Part shown: positions 27,299-37,566 of the stretch, piece after piece
How positions within the stretch are numbered: position 1 is the stretch's first letter
Layout: each line of letters begins with the position of its first letter
From: Arthrobacter sp. 9V
Lineage (GTDB): Bacteria > Actinomycetota > Actinomycetes > Actinomycetales > Micrococcaceae
Assembly (NCBI RefSeq): GCF_902506065.1
Contig: NZ_LR732912.1
Location: forward strand, 1,813,983-1,877,982
Length of the DNA stretch: 64,000 bases
Direction of reading: 5' to 3'
Notes under the pieces: generated by a model
Database searches by the model: none
Told to the model about the DNA's origin: nothing
Seen by the model: the letters and a program-made list of their open reading frames with translations, nothing else
Translations under genes and position numbers: made by a program

Positions 27299-28296
27299 CC
27301 TTCGCACCCATCATCCCCTGGCCCCTGCTGGCCCTGAGCTTCGTCACCTTGCTGGGCTTCACCGCATGGACCCTCGCTCACCGTGGACGAAGCCGGCCGA
27401 AGCGAACCTGGCAGCCGGCAGCGTTGCGGAGTGCCGCCGTCGCACTTCTACTCCTTGCAGCTCTGCGGCCCGGCTGGGATGGCGGGCAAACCCAAACCGG
27501 CACAACGGACCTGGACGTGTTCTTCGTGGTTGACACCAGCACCAGCATGGCCGCGGAAGACTACAACGGAACCAGCCCCCGGCTATCAGGAGTCCAACAG
27601 GACGTCATGGCCATCGCCAAAGAACTCGCCGGAGCCAAATTTTCGCTTATCACTTTCGACAACAAAGCCACCGTCCGCATGCCCCTGACACAGGATGCAA
27701 CAGCACTACAAACCGCCATGGCTACCCTGCAACCCCAAAACAGCAGGTACGCCAAAGGAAGCAGCGTGACCGGAGCGGCGCAACTCCTGAAAGAAAGGCT
27801 CGAAGCCGCCAAGCAGCAACACCCCGGTCGCCCCGCTCTGGTCTTCTACGCCGGCGACGGTGAAAACACCAGTACAGAAGCGCCGGCTCCCATGGACGCC
27901 GGCAATGTGGCCGGGGGAGCGGTACTCGGCTACGGAAGCGGGCAAGGCGGCCGGATGAAGGAAACCTCCAAAGCCGACGCCGGTTATGTGAGGGACAAAA
28001 CCTCCGATACCCCGCAGGACGCCGTCTCACGGATCGATGAAGGCCAGTTGCGCTCTATCGCAGACCAACTCCACGTCCCTTACACCCACAGGACAGGCAC
28101 CGAGCCAACCTCGGAAATGCTGAGCCAAGCCCGCCCCGGTGCCATGGGCGCAATAACCCCTGACGCTCCGGGCCGTGTGGAACTGTACTGGCTGCTCGCC
28201 CTGGCCGCGTTCCTCCTGGCAATCCAGGAACCCTTGCGGCACTTCACCGCCCTACGATCCCTTCGGCCTGCCATGCGGAAGGAGCCCGCCCCATGA
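27295..28296 (+). CDS. VWA-domain membrane protein (BatB-like)
   Basis: A 333-residue second VWA protein: two N-terminal helices (about 5-22 and 43-58), a VWA domain with MIDAS FFVVDTSTSMAAEDY (about 76-90), and a C-terminal helix (about 300-318). It overlaps the first VWA gene by four bases, like the BatA-BatB pairing. It shares the same G-poor codon style. Confidence 0.9.
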   Translation: MTFAPIIPWPLLALSFVTLLGFTAWTLAHRGRSRPKRTWQPAALRSAAVALLLLAALRPGWDGGQTQTGTTDLDVFFVVDTSTSMAAEDYNGTSPRLSGVQQDVMAIAKELAGAKFSLITFDNKATVRMPLTQDATALQTAMATLQPQNSRYAKGSSVTGAAQLLKERLEAAKQQHPGRPALVFYAGDGENTSTEAPAPMDAGNVAGGAVLGYGSGQGGRMKETSKADAGYVRDKTSDTPQDAVSRIDEGQLRSIADQLHVPYTHRTGTEPTSEMLSQARPGAMGAITPDAPGRVELYWLLALAAFLLAIQEPLRHFTALRSLRPAMRKEPAP

Positions 28297-29000
28297 ACCA
28301 GGACAACTCACGACGACGGCGACGCCGGCTCGCGCTCTGGTCAGCGCCACCTGCGCTCCTGGCGCTCGCCGTCGCCGCGAAGCTCTTGAGTGTTGGTGTG
28401 CTGGGCGCTTCGGCCGGGCAGTCCTTCGACGCCGGCGAACAGGAGGGGGTGGCCAATGCGGCGTCGTGGCTGCAAGTGGCCAACCTTCTGGAACCCCATA
28501 AGGGACTCTTCGCCTCGGGCGACGCCCACGTTATGGCTGGTGACTTCGCTTCTGCACGGAAGGACTTTGAGTCGGCGTTGGCGGCGGGGGCGGGCGTTGA
28601 TGAATGCAGGGTGCGCGTGAACCTGGTGTTGAGCATAGAGAAATTGGGTGACGGGGTCGGGGAACCGGATGCTGCGGTCCAATTGTTCAAGGAAGCCAAG
28701 GCCGCAGTGGAAAGTGCTCCGCAGCAATGCCATGCGGCCGGGCCGGCAAACTCAGCTGGTGAGGGTGAGAGCCTGGACGCGGCTCAAGACCGTCTCAATG
28801 GCAAGATCTCTGCGGGTAAGTCGCCAACCGAGGACCCTTCCGCACCTACCCAAGACACCCCATCAGCCCCCAACCAGGAGCAGCTTCAGCGGCTTGAAGA
28901 GAGTGCGCAACAAGCCCAGCGTGGTCGTTCCGAGGGCCAGGAGCGTGGCGAGTACCTGCGGGGGCCGGACAAAGCCCCGGGCGTGGACCGGCCGTGGTGA
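28293..29000 (+). CDS. TPR-like membrane-anchored protein of the MoxR/VWA operon
   Basis: A 235-residue protein with a basic N-terminus (DNSRRRRRRLALW), one membrane helix (about 15-38), a helical repeat region with TPR character (GDAHVMAGDFASARKDFESA) and a disordered Pro/Gln-rich tail. It occupies the place of BatC/TPR partners and is the last gene of the operon, overlapping the VWA gene by four bases. Base composition returns to G-rich within this gene. Confidence 0.8.
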   Translation: MNQDNSRRRRRRLALWSAPPALLALAVAAKLLSVGVLGASAGQSFDAGEQEGVANAASWLQVANLLEPHKGLFASGDAHVMAGDFASARKDFESALAAGAGVDECRVRVNLVLSIEKLGDGVGEPDAAVQLFKEAKAAVESAPQQCHAAGPANSAGEGESLDAAQDRLNGKISAGKSPTEDPSAPTQDTPSAPNQEQLQRLEESAQQAQRGRSEGQERGEYLRGPDKAPGVDRPW

Positions 29001-29024
29001 ACTTAGCCAAATTCAGGAAGGGGG

Positions 29025-29528
29025 CTACTCCCACAGGATTTCGTCGTCCACCACGCCGTCTTCGTCGGCGGCCGCCACCAGCAGCTCGTCCGTGAAGTGT
29101 GAACCGAGGGTGAAGTCCAGCACGAAGTACCGCTCCGGCTGGCCCGGGTAGATGGCAACGTGGCCGAGTTTGAGGGCTTTGAGGAAGATGTCGTTGGTGA
29201 GCTGGCCTTTGTCGGTGACGCCGAAGACGGACTCGAGTTGCTCTTCTTTTAGCTGGGAGCTGTGGAAGTGCAGGAATTGTTGGGGGTTGGTGCCGTCCTG
29301 GTCCAGTTCGTCGGCGATCATTTCCCTGACTTGATCCACGAGCTCGGGCAGGAAGCGCAATCTGTAGTCCACCTTGCGCATGGCCGCCTCGTCGAAGTGG
29401 TCGTGCGCGGTGACGTTGAGGTCCAGCTCCAGCTGGTTGCCGCCGAGTTCGTGTCTTGCGACGAAGCAATGTTCACGCCCGTGGTTGAGCTCGATCTCCC
29501 CGAAATGTTTGCTCGCTACCTTGCCCAT
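29025..29528 (-). CDS. DUF2004 family protein
   Basis: A 167-residue acidic soluble protein (FGEIELNHGREHCFVARHELG at the N-terminus, DEDGVVDDEILWE at the end) matching the DUF2004 family as I remember it; function unknown. It is convergent with the MoxR/VWA operon and upstream of, but separate from, the LysR gene on the same strand. ATG 29528 begins MGKVASKHF. Confidence 0.8.
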   Translation of the reverse strand: MGKVASKHFGEIELNHGREHCFVARHELGGNQLELDLNVTAHDHFDEAAMRKVDYRLRFLPELVDQVREMIADELDQDGTNPQQFLHFHSSQLKEEQLESVFGVTDKGQLTNDIFLKALKLGHVAIYPGQPERYFVLDFTLGSHFTDELLVAAADEDGVVDDEILWE

Positions 29529-29578
29529 GTGATCAATCTAACCCCAACAACGGGCGGGTTCCAGCACTTCGCACCAAT

Positions 29579-30544
29579 TCACCTTTTGAGGTTCCGGCCC
29601 TTGACAGGAGCGGATTTCAGGGGGTGGAGCCCGCTCTTTCCCGAGGTGTCCCGGAGGGTGTCCGCAAGCAACTGTGTGAACAACTGCACTTGGGCTGTGC
29701 GCTTTTCATTGATGAGCAAGGCGAACACATTCCGCGCCAGCCGGATGTCCGGAACGTCAAGGACCACGACGCCGGGCGGTCGGTTCCGCAGCGCCAGTTC
29801 CGGTACCAGCGAGGCACCCAGGCCGGCGGCGGTCATTTCCAAGCTCGCATGGAAGTCGTCGCTGTATGCCACCACGCGGGGGTGGAGGTTGCAGCTGGCG
29901 AAGAGGCGTTCGATCACCAGGGCATCACTGGTGCCGGGGTGGTGGACGATCCATGGCATGTCCGAGAGGTGTGCGGCTTCAATCTCGGCGTCTTCCCGGA
30001 TTTTCCAGGACGCAGGCAGCACTACCCGGAAGTCGTCGTCGCCAATCCACTGTCGCTCCAGTGAATGTGGCCATGCCAGGCCGGATTGACCCACCTGATA
30101 GACCAGCGCCACATCCAGTTCGCCGCCGCTGCGCAGGCCTTGAATGGTCTGCGCCGGTTCGGCCACGGAGACGCGCAACTCAATGCCCAGCCCGTTCCAC
30201 CTTTGGTTCCGCAAAATCTCCGGCAGCACGTAGGTAGCCAGGCTGGGGAAGATACCCAGCCGCAGTTCCTGCGCGGGGGAGTCGTTGGTCCTCGAGGCTG
30301 CTGCCATGAGAGCCTCGACGTCGGTCAGTACCTTGGACGCGTGCCGGGTCATGGTCATCGCGGCCTCCGTTGGAATAACGCTGCGTGCTGACCTTTGGAA
30401 GAGTTCGACGCCGGTATCGCGTTCCAGCGCTGCCATCTGTTGGGAGACTGCCGAGGCTGTGTAACCGAGCTGGGCGGCAGCGGCGGCGAAGGATCCCAGC
30501 CGGGTGACCTCCATCAAGGTGCGGAGATGGAGAAGGTTGACCAT
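29579..30544 (-). CDS. LysR-family transcriptional regulator
   Basis: A 321-residue LysR regulator: winged helix-turn-helix at residues 1-60 (LGSFAAAAAQLGYTASAVSQQMAALE) and a periplasmic-binding-protein-like effector domain from about 90. The domain includes LRLGIFPSLATYVLPEIL and HHPGTSDALVIERLF. The target is not evident; the divergent neighbour is nrdH, about 400 bases away, but nrd operons are usually under NrdR. The C-terminal tail contains extra basic residues. Confidence 0.93.
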   Translation of the reverse strand: MVNLLHLRTLMEVTRLGSFAAAAAQLGYTASAVSQQMAALERDTGVELFQRSARSVIPTEAAMTMTRHASKVLTDVEALMAAASRTNDSPAQELRLGIFPSLATYVLPEILRNQRWNGLGIELRVSVAEPAQTIQGLRSGGELDVALVYQVGQSGLAWPHSLERQWIGDDDFRVVLPASWKIREDAEIEAAHLSDMPWIVHHPGTSDALVIERLFASCNLHPRVVAYSDDFHASLEMTAAGLGASLVPELALRNRPPGVVVLDVPDIRLARNVFALLINEKRTAQVQLFTQLLADTLRDTSGKSGLHPLKSAPVKGRNLKR

Positions 30545-30727
30545 CAGCCGATTTTAGCTGTTCGCCACGCCACATTTTCAAAGTGTCACGACACGCCGTA
30601 TCCGGGCGACACGCTGGAGATTAAATGTGGCTAAGTAGTCCACAGGGTGTGGATGACATCTCTCAATTCGGCGGAATCGCGGACATTTTGAGAGCCCTTG
30701 CCTGTGGACGAGCGGTGGATTGAATGA

Positions 30728-30743
30728 CATACTTGTAATACAT
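30728..30743. promoter_or_regulatory. NrdR box candidate 1
   Basis: CATACTTGTAATACAT is an imperfect palindrome close to the NrdR consensus ACACTATATATAGTGT. It lies 42 bases (about four helical turns) from the second box, which fits co-operative NrdR binding. Confidence 0.6.
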
Positions 30744-30769
30744 CATCTTGGGGTTCCAGTTCTTCTCTT

Positions 30770-30785
30770 GCACTACATGTAGTAT
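30770..30785. promoter_or_regulatory. NrdR box candidate 2
   Basis: GCACTACATGTAGTAT contains the perfect palindrome ACTACATGTAGT and matches the NrdR consensus well. It is about 155 bases upstream of nrdH. Confidence 0.68.
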
Positions 30786-30940
30786 CGATTTACGGATTGA
30801 GCGGGAAACCAGCACAAGACAAAATCAGAGCGTGTTGGCTGTCACGGCAGCCCGCGGGCCGGTATCGGATTCAGTAGTTAGTTCCGGTTGAGCCCGCCAG
30901 ATACGAAGAGCGACAGACTTCAACTAAGGGGACAGGGATC

Positions 30941-31183
30941 ATGACCGTAACGGTTTACACGAAGCCGGCCTGTGTTCAGTGCAACGCAACCTACCGGGCA
31001 CTGGACAAAAAGGGCATTGCCTACCAGAGCGTGGATATCTCGCAGGATGCCGAGGCCCTCGAGCGTCTCAAGGCGCTGGGTTACATGCAGGCGCCGGTTG
31101 TCGTAACCGAGCAGGACCACTGGTCTGGCTTCCGCCCGGACAAGATCGAGGAACTGGCCCAGGCCGTTTCCTCCGTGGCCTAA
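30941..31183 (+). CDS. nrdH: Glutaredoxin-like NrdH
   Basis: An 80-residue redoxin with active site CVQC (C11, C14) and the NrdH-type C-terminus [11 protein letters not shown]. It delivers electrons from thioredoxin reductase to the NrdEF ribonucleotide reductase. It is the first gene of nrdHIEF, with AAGGGGA about ten bases before ATG 30941. Confidence 0.97.
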   Translation: MTVTVYTKPACVQCNATYRALDKKGIAYQSVDISQDAEALERLKALGYMQAPVVVTEQDHWSGFRPDKIEELAQAVSSVA

Positions 31184-31245
31184 GTTTCATTCAAACTTCG
31201 CCACCACAGCACACTAAGAATTCCTATGTAGTGGAGGTGACTCCC

Positions 31246-31716
31246 ATGGCACCGCTGGCAGCGGCACCCGTACGCGATGCTGCGGAAGCTGTGACCACGA
31301 GGAGTCACCTCATCTACTTTTCCTCGACCTCCGAGAACACCAAACGATTCGTCCAAAAACTGGGTACGGATGCTGCACGCATCCCGCTATATGCCCAGGA
31401 TGCTCCGCTGAGAGCCCTCGAACCCTTTGTCCTTGTACTGCCCACTTACGGCGGGACAAACGGCGAAGGTTCCGTGCCGAAGCAGGTCATCAGATTTCTT
31501 AACGATCCCAGGAACAGGGAACTGATCCGCGGTGTTATCGGAGCAGGAAACACCAATTTCGCGGACAACTACTGCGCGGCGGGGGACATCATCTCCGTCA
31601 AGTGCAAGGTGCCGCATCTTTACAAATTTGAACTCATGGGAACGCCGGAAGACGTTCAGCGGGTCAACGAAGGGCTGGAAAAGTTTTGGACACAACTGTC
31701 GCAGAAACAGAAGTAA
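31246..31716 (+). CDS. nrdI: Flavodoxin-like NrdI
   Basis: A 156-residue protein with the NrdI flavin-binding pattern ([18 protein letters not shown] and [17 protein letters not shown]). It supplies the oxidant for the manganese-tyrosyl cofactor of NrdF. ATG 31246 follows GGAGGTGA; the GTG at 31231 is an alternative. It ends just before nrdE. Confidence 0.96.
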   Translation: MAPLAAAPVRDAAEAVTTRSHLIYFSSTSENTKRFVQKLGTDAARIPLYAQDAPLRALEPFVLVLPTYGGTNGEGSVPKQVIRFLNDPRNRELIRGVIGAGNTNFADNYCAAGDIISVKCKVPHLYKFELMGTPEDVQRVNEGLEKFWTQLSQKQK

Positions 31717-31727
31717 CCGGGGGCGCT

Positions 31728-33869
31728 GTGGACACGGTCAAGAAGCCGCTGCCTGAGGCTTTCAAGGGCTTGGGTTATCACGAGCTCAACGCCATGCTGA
31801 ACCTGTATGGCCCCAACGGCGAGATCCAGTTCGAAGCTGACCGCGAAGCTGCCCACCAGTACTTCCTGCAGCACGTGAACAACAACACGGTGTTCTTCCA
31901 TGACCTGGAAGAGAAGCTCGACTACCTGGTGAAGAACCAGTACTACGAGCGCGAAACCCTTGACCAGTACACGATGAATTTCATCCGCGACCTCTTCAAC
32001 CGCGCGTACAAGAAGAAGTTCCGCTTTGAGACCTTCCTCGGCGCTTTCAAGTTCTACACGTCCTACACGCTGAAGACTTTTGACGGCAAGCGTTTCCTGG
32101 AGCGCTACGAAGACCGCGTCTGCATGGTTGCCCTGCACCTGGCACGCGGCGACGAAGACCTGGCGAACCGCCTCGTCGATGAAATCATCGACGGCCGCTT
32201 CCAGCCGGCTACCCCCACGTTCCTCAATGCCGGCAAGGCACAGCGCGGCGAGCTCGTCTCCTGCTTCCTGCTCCGTATCGAAGACAACATGGAGTCGATC
32301 GCCCGCGCCATCAACTCCGCGCTTCAGCTTTCCAAGCGTGGCGGCGGTGTGGCTCTCTCGCTCACCAACATCCGCGAGCACGGTGCTCCGATCAAGCAGA
32401 TCGAAAACCAGTCCTCCGGCGTCATTCCCGTGATGAAGCTTCTCGAAGACAGCTTCTCCTACGCCAATCAGCTCGGTGCCCGCCAGGGTGCAGGTGCCGT
32501 CTACCTGCACGCCCACCACCCGGACATCCACCGCTTCCTGGACACCAAGCGCGAGAACGCTGATGAGAAGATCCGTATCAAAACCCTCTCCTTGGGTGTT
32601 GTGGTTCCGGACATCACGTTTGAGCTCGCCAAGAAGAACGAGGACATGTACCTCTTCTCCCCGTACGACGTGGAGAAGGTTTACGGTGTTCCGTTCTCCG
32701 ATATTTCGGTGACCGAGAAGTACTACGAGATGGTTGACGATTCCCGGATCAAGAAGACCAAGATCAGCGCCCGCGAGTTCTTCCAGACCCTCGCGGAGAT
32801 CCAGTTCGAGTCCGGCTACCCGTACATCATGTTCGAGGACACCGTGAATCGGGCCAACCCGATCGACGGCAAGATCACCATGAGCAACCTGTGCTCGGAG
32901 ATCCTGCAGGTTTCCTCACCGTCCATCTACGCCGAGGACCTCAGCTACGAGACCGTGGGCAAGGACATCTCCTGCAACCTCGGTTCCATGAACATCGCCA
33001 AAACCATGGATTCCCCGGACTTCGGTCGCTCCATTGAGACCTCCATCCGCGCCCTCAGCGCCGTGTCCGATATGTCCTACATCAACTCCGTGCCGTCCAT
33101 CGCGCAGGGTAACGCCCAGAGCCACGCGATCGGCCTCGGCCAGATGAACCTCCACGGATACCTTGCCCGCGAGCACGTCCACTACGGTTCCGAAGAGGGC
33201 CTGGACTTCACCAACATCTACTTCTACACGGTGCTGTTCCACGCTCTGCGCGCCTCCAACCGTCTCGCTATTGAGACCGGCCAGAAGTTCGGCGGCTTCG
33301 AGAAGTCCACTTACGCATCCGGTGAATTCTTCGACAAGTACACCGAGCAGGAATGGGTTCCGGAAACGGACCGCGTCAAGGAACTGTTCGCCGGCCACCA
33401 CATCCCCACCCAGGATGATTGGCGCGAGCTGAAGGCTTCGGTCATGGAGCACGGTATCTACAACCAGAACCTGCAGGCCGTGCCGCCTACCGGTTCCATC
33501 AGCTACATCAACAACTCCACGTCCTCCATCCACCCGGTGGCCGCCAAGATTGAAATCCGCAAGGAAGGCAAGATCGGCCGCGTTTACTACCCGGCTCCGT
33601 ACCTGACCAACGACAACCTGGAGTACTACCAGGATGCCTACGAAATCGGCTACGAGAAGATCATTGACACCTACGCTGCTGCCACGCAGCACGTGGACCA
33701 GGGCCTGTCCCTGACACTGTTCTTCAAGGACACCGCCACCACGCGTGACATCAACAAGGCGCAGATCTACGCATGGCGCAAGGGCATCAAGACCCTCTAC
33801 TACATCCGTCTCCGCCAGCTCGCGCTGGAGGGCACTGAGGTGGAAGGCTGCGTTAGCTGCATGCTTTAG
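31728..33869 (+). CDS. nrdE: Class Ib ribonucleoside-diphosphate reductase, alpha subunit
   Basis: A 713-residue catalytic subunit. Signatures are [20 protein letters not shown] (first redox cysteine), NLCSEILQ (radical-site Cys), SCNLGSMN and the C-terminal redox tail EGCVSCML. It reduces all four NDPs with NrdF. The start is uncertain: GTG 31728 has a GGGGG-type site and gives the usual length, while TTG 31686 would overlap nrdI by 31 bases. It is followed by a 12-bp hairpin before nrdF. Confidence 0.96.
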   Translation: MDTVKKPLPEAFKGLGYHELNAMLNLYGPNGEIQFEADREAAHQYFLQHVNNNTVFFHDLEEKLDYLVKNQYYERETLDQYTMNFIRDLFNRAYKKKFRFETFLGAFKFYTSYTLKTFDGKRFLERYEDRVCMVALHLARGDEDLANRLVDEIIDGRFQPATPTFLNAGKAQRGELVSCFLLRIEDNMESIARAINSALQLSKRGGGVALSLTNIREHGAPIKQIENQSSGVIPVMKLLEDSFSYANQLGARQGAGAVYLHAHHPDIHRFLDTKRENADEKIRIKTLSLGVVVPDITFELAKKNEDMYLFSPYDVEKVYGVPFSDISVTEKYYEMVDDSRIKKTKISAREFFQTLAEIQFESGYPYIMFEDTVNRANPIDGKITMSNLCSEILQVSSPSIYAEDLSYETVGKDISCNLGSMNIAKTMDSPDFGRSIETSIRALSAVSDMSYINSVPSIAQGNAQSHAIGLGQMNLHGYLAREHVHYGSEEGLDFTNIYFYTVLFHALRASNRLAIETGQKFGGFEKSTYASGEFFDKYTEQEWVPETDRVKELFAGHHIPTQDDWRELKASVMEHGIYNQNLQAVPPTGSISYINNSTSSIHPVAAKIEIRKEGKIGRVYYPAPYLTNDNLEYYQDAYEIGYEKIIDTYAAATQHVDQGLSLTLFFKDTATTRDINKAQIYAWRKGIKTLYYIRLRQLALEGTEVEGCVSCML

Positions 33870-33887
33870 TCAACCCTTACCGGTTGA

Positions 33888-34967
<1,080 letters not shown>

Positions 34968-34982
34968 GCAGACGTCTTTGGA

Positions 34983-35017
34983 AGGCGGACAGCGAGCAGT
35001 CGCTGTCCGCCTTTTTT
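34983..35017 (+). terminator. Terminator of the nrdHIEF operon
   Basis: AGGCGGACAGCGA (34983-34995) pairs with TCGCTGTCCGCCT (35000-35012), loop GCAG, followed by TTTTT. It is a strong intrinsic terminator ahead of the convergent HNH gene. Confidence 0.95.
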
Positions 35018-35025
35018 GTGTCTGA

Positions 35026-36432
35026 TCACGTTCTAGACGACGAATGCCCTGGCAGGGGCGGTGCTTTTGAATGGTAGGTGTGGCCGGTTGGGGTGCTGAT
35101 TTCCAAGGTATTCACATCGGCGTGAACCTCTCTGCTGCTCCACCCGGGGTTTTCTTTGGTGTGGTTGCAGGCTTCGCATAACCCGGCACTGTTCCCAAGG
35201 TTCGTTTTGCCGCCGGAACGCCACGGAACCACATGGTCAATGTGCCGGATGGGCGCGTCGCAGTAGGGCGTGCGGCAGGTATCGTCGCGGATTTCAATGA
35301 AACGCCGCAACCGGCCCGTGAAGAGCCTGGCCTTGGAATCGGTAGCAAGGAGTTCTCCCGTAGCCGGCGCCGTGTAGAGCCGGCGAAGCCAAACATCGAA
35401 CTCCGGGTCCCGTGTTGCTTGGGCCGCCCCCGCTAACTGGGCTTCCTGCGTTGCGCCCGCTGACTGGGCCGCCCCCGCTGACCGTCCGGAACCGAGCATC
35501 CGACGTGAGCTGCCGCCCGGGCCCCGGGCGACTAGCTCCCTTGCCCATTCCGCCGGGACGATTCCGTAGCCTTGCAACCGCGCTGGTTCACTGTCGCCTT
35601 GGAACAGGGTGCGGTCGGTCATGACCAGGTCCAGGTTGATCCCCGCGAACCCACCCGGTGTACCGGTGACCCGTTGGACCAAAGTGTCCGCCATGACTTG
35701 GCCACGGGTCCGGACAACCCCGCCAGGATTTGCCTCCCCGGTGGAACGCGCCGAATCAGCCGCCCGTGTCAACGCCGCGTACACCGCAACGCCTTGGGCC
35801 ACGGGAAGCAGGGCGGTCAGGTACGTCATGGTGTCCGGCGCAGGACGCAGACTCACGGTCCGCTCCGCAGCAGCACGGCTCGCACGACCCGCCACCGACC
35901 GCGGATCACGACGGTACGCGGCAGCCTTAGCCGCCGCAACGATCGCCCGATCACCCTTCCCCTCAAAGGTCCCGGCATCCGGGGCGAGCTCCTCGTCCAC
36001 AGCAGCCCGGTCCTCAGCACTCAAGCACGCTGTTTCTCTCACCAGAAGCGTGGCCCGCCACTCATTCAACAACCCCGAATTCAACGCCGCCAACGTGTGT
36101 GGCATCTCCGTGACAAGAGCCTTCGCAAACCCCAACAACCTCGAGCCACGATTCGGGGACTCTCGGCGCGCCAACGCCACCTGAGCACCCACCCCCTGAC
36201 CACGCTCCGAGGCAGGCACACCGGCATCAGCCTGCTCAGCACGCTGGGCCAGATCAAAAGCCACAGCAACCCGCGCCTGCAAAGCCGTGATGGCCGATTT
36301 CATCTCCTCCAGCACCCGCAACTGCTCGATCAAATCACTACTTACGGTGCCGCACTGAGCCACGCTCCGGGATGCGGCCCAAGGCGCAACGGACGTCGTC
36401 GTCTGCGCTTGCTTTTCCCGGATCTGCTTCAT
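35026..36432 (-). CDS. DUF222-HNH endonuclease-domain protein (13E12-like)
   Basis: A 468-residue protein of the abundant actinobacterial DUF222/13E12 family. The N-terminal helical DUF222 domain spans about 30-330; the C-terminal HNH domain (about 395-445) shows [19 protein letters not shown] and [17 protein letters not shown] with its His/Asn/His and zinc cysteines. A degenerate Gly/Ala repeat (about 305-325; [18 protein letters not shown]) interrupts the middle. Function in vivo is unknown; these genes are multi-copy and recombine readily. Nothing around it suggests a specific target. Confidence 0.9.
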   Translation of the reverse strand: MKQIREKQAQTTTSVAPWAASRSVAQCGTVSSDLIEQLRVLEEMKSAITALQARVAVAFDLAQRAEQADAGVPASERGQGVGAQVALARRESPNRGSRLLGFAKALVTEMPHTLAALNSGLLNEWRATLLVRETACLSAEDRAAVDEELAPDAGTFEGKGDRAIVAAAKAAAYRRDPRSVAGRASRAAAERTVSLRPAPDTMTYLTALLPVAQGVAVYAALTRAADSARSTGEANPGGVVRTRGQVMADTLVQRVTGTPGGFAGINLDLVMTDRTLFQGDSEPARLQGYGIVPAEWARELVARGPGGSSRRMLGSGRSAGAAQSAGATQEAQLAGAAQATRDPEFDVWLRRLYTAPATGELLATDSKARLFTGRLRRFIEIRDDTCRTPYCDAPIRHIDHVVPWRSGGKTNLGNSAGLCEACNHTKENPGWSSREVHADVNTLEISTPTGHTYHSKAPPLPGHSSSRT

Positions 36433-36557
36433 GATCCCAGTCTCGCAGGGGGCACTGACATTATTGGACCCTTGCCCGGCAACGGCGTTGAGCCTCCCAC
36501 CCTTGCCCGCGTCTTCACATCAGGAGAGGATCATCACATCGTCTGGAAAGGTTCACC

Positions 36558-37550
36558 ATGGTGCAGCTGGAAAAGTTCGAGAAGTATTTGATCGAAGAGT
36601 TCTACGATGACTTCCGCTCGGGGGAAATGTCGCACACGACGTTCACCCGGCGGGTGGCGTTCATTATGGGAAGCATGACCGCGGCCGCTGGGGCCATGAC
36701 CTTGGTGGGCTGCACTCCCGAGGAGGTTCCCAGAACCACGGACCCAATGCCCATGCCTTCGCCCTCGTCCTCCGTGGTCTCGCAAGGGACGGCGGCAACG
36801 TCTGGGAACGCCACAACCGTAGTTCCCAACGCCAAGAGTCCCTTGTCTGTCCCGGAAGGCGCAGCTGGACTGAGAACAGCAACCATCACCTTCGACTCCG
36901 GTGGAACGGAAATCAGCGGCTACCTTGCCAGGCCCGAGGGTGGGCAGAAGGGGCCCGGCGTGCTGATCTGCCACGAGAACCGCGGGCTGACGCCGCACAT
37001 TCAGGACGTCGCCCGGCGCTTCGCCAAGGAAGGCTACGCCGCATTGGCGCTGGACCTCCTCAGCAGGGAGGGCGGCACGGCCAACATGGATCCGGATGCT
37101 GTCCCGGGCGCGCTGACGCAGGCAGGGGCCCAACGTCACGTGGATGATTTCAAAGCCGCTTTCGAGTACCTCAACGGCCAGGAATTTGTAGAAGAGGGCA
37201 GGATCGCCATGATCGGTTTCTGCTTCGGCGGCGGCATCACCTGGCAGGCGTCCACGGAAATCGGCGGGCTCAAGGCCACGTCAGCCTTCTATGGTCCCGC
37301 GCCGGACCTGGCCAAAGTGCCCACCATCAAGCCGGCCGTGTTCGGTGTCTATGCCGAGAACGACGCACGCATCACCGGAGCCATGCCGCAACTCCAAGAA
37401 GCGCTGGACAAGACCAGCGTCAAGCACCAGCTCAAGGTGTACCCCGGAGTGGACCATGCCTTCCACAACGACACCAGTGAACGCTACGTGGAGGCCCAGG
37501 CAACGGCAGCGTGGAACGACACCCTGGCGTGGTTCAAGGACAACCTCTAA
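36558..37550 (+). CDS. Dienelactone-hydrolase-family exported lipoprotein
   Basis: A 330-residue alpha/beta hydrolase. After a cytoplasmic-looking start comes a twin-arginine-like signal (TTFTRRVAFIMGS) ending in a lipobox with cysteine in LVGC (about 53), so the enzyme is probably exported and lipid-anchored. The catalytic cysteine is in GFCFGGG, the acid in VYAENDARI and the histidine in GVDHAFHND: the Cys-Asp-His triad of dienelactone hydrolases. The N-terminal ~100 residues after the signal are a Pro/Ser/Thr linker. The natural substrate is unknown. GAAAGG precedes ATG 36558. Confidence 0.9.
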   Translation: MVQLEKFEKYLIEEFYDDFRSGEMSHTTFTRRVAFIMGSMTAAAGAMTLVGCTPEEVPRTTDPMPMPSPSSSVVSQGTAATSGNATTVVPNAKSPLSVPEGAAGLRTATITFDSGGTEISGYLARPEGGQKGPGVLICHENRGLTPHIQDVARRFAKEGYAALALDLLSREGGTANMDPDAVPGALTQAGAQRHVDDFKAAFEYLNGQEFVEEGRIAMIGFCFGGGITWQASTEIGGLKATSAFYGPAPDLAKVPTIKPAVFGVYAENDARITGAMPQLQEALDKTSVKHQLKVYPGVDHAFHNDTSERYVEAQATAAWNDTLAWFKDNL

Positions 37551-37566
37551 GCCGCCCTACCCGAAG

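Larger units (their letters stand above)
30545..30940. other. 396-bp control region between the LysR gene and nrdHIEF
   Basis: No gene is supported. It carries two NrdR-box-like palindromes (30728-30743 and 30770-30785), near-matches to DnaA boxes at about 30640 (TAGTCCACA) and 30650 (TGTGGATGA), and the nrdH Shine-Dalgarno AAGGGGA (about 30925). It must contain the nrdHIEF promoter and the LysR promoter. Confidence 0.5.

Noticed and set aside
30635..30660. DnaA boxes or an origin near nrdH
   Set aside because: The matches to TTATCCACA are imperfect and isolated, and no dnaA/dnaN genes are present, so an origin is not supported.
35026..36432. DUF222-HNH gene as part of a mobile element or defence island
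   Set aside because: These proteins are dispersed in many copies in actinobacteria; no inverted repeats, integrase, toxin or restriction partner flanks this copy.
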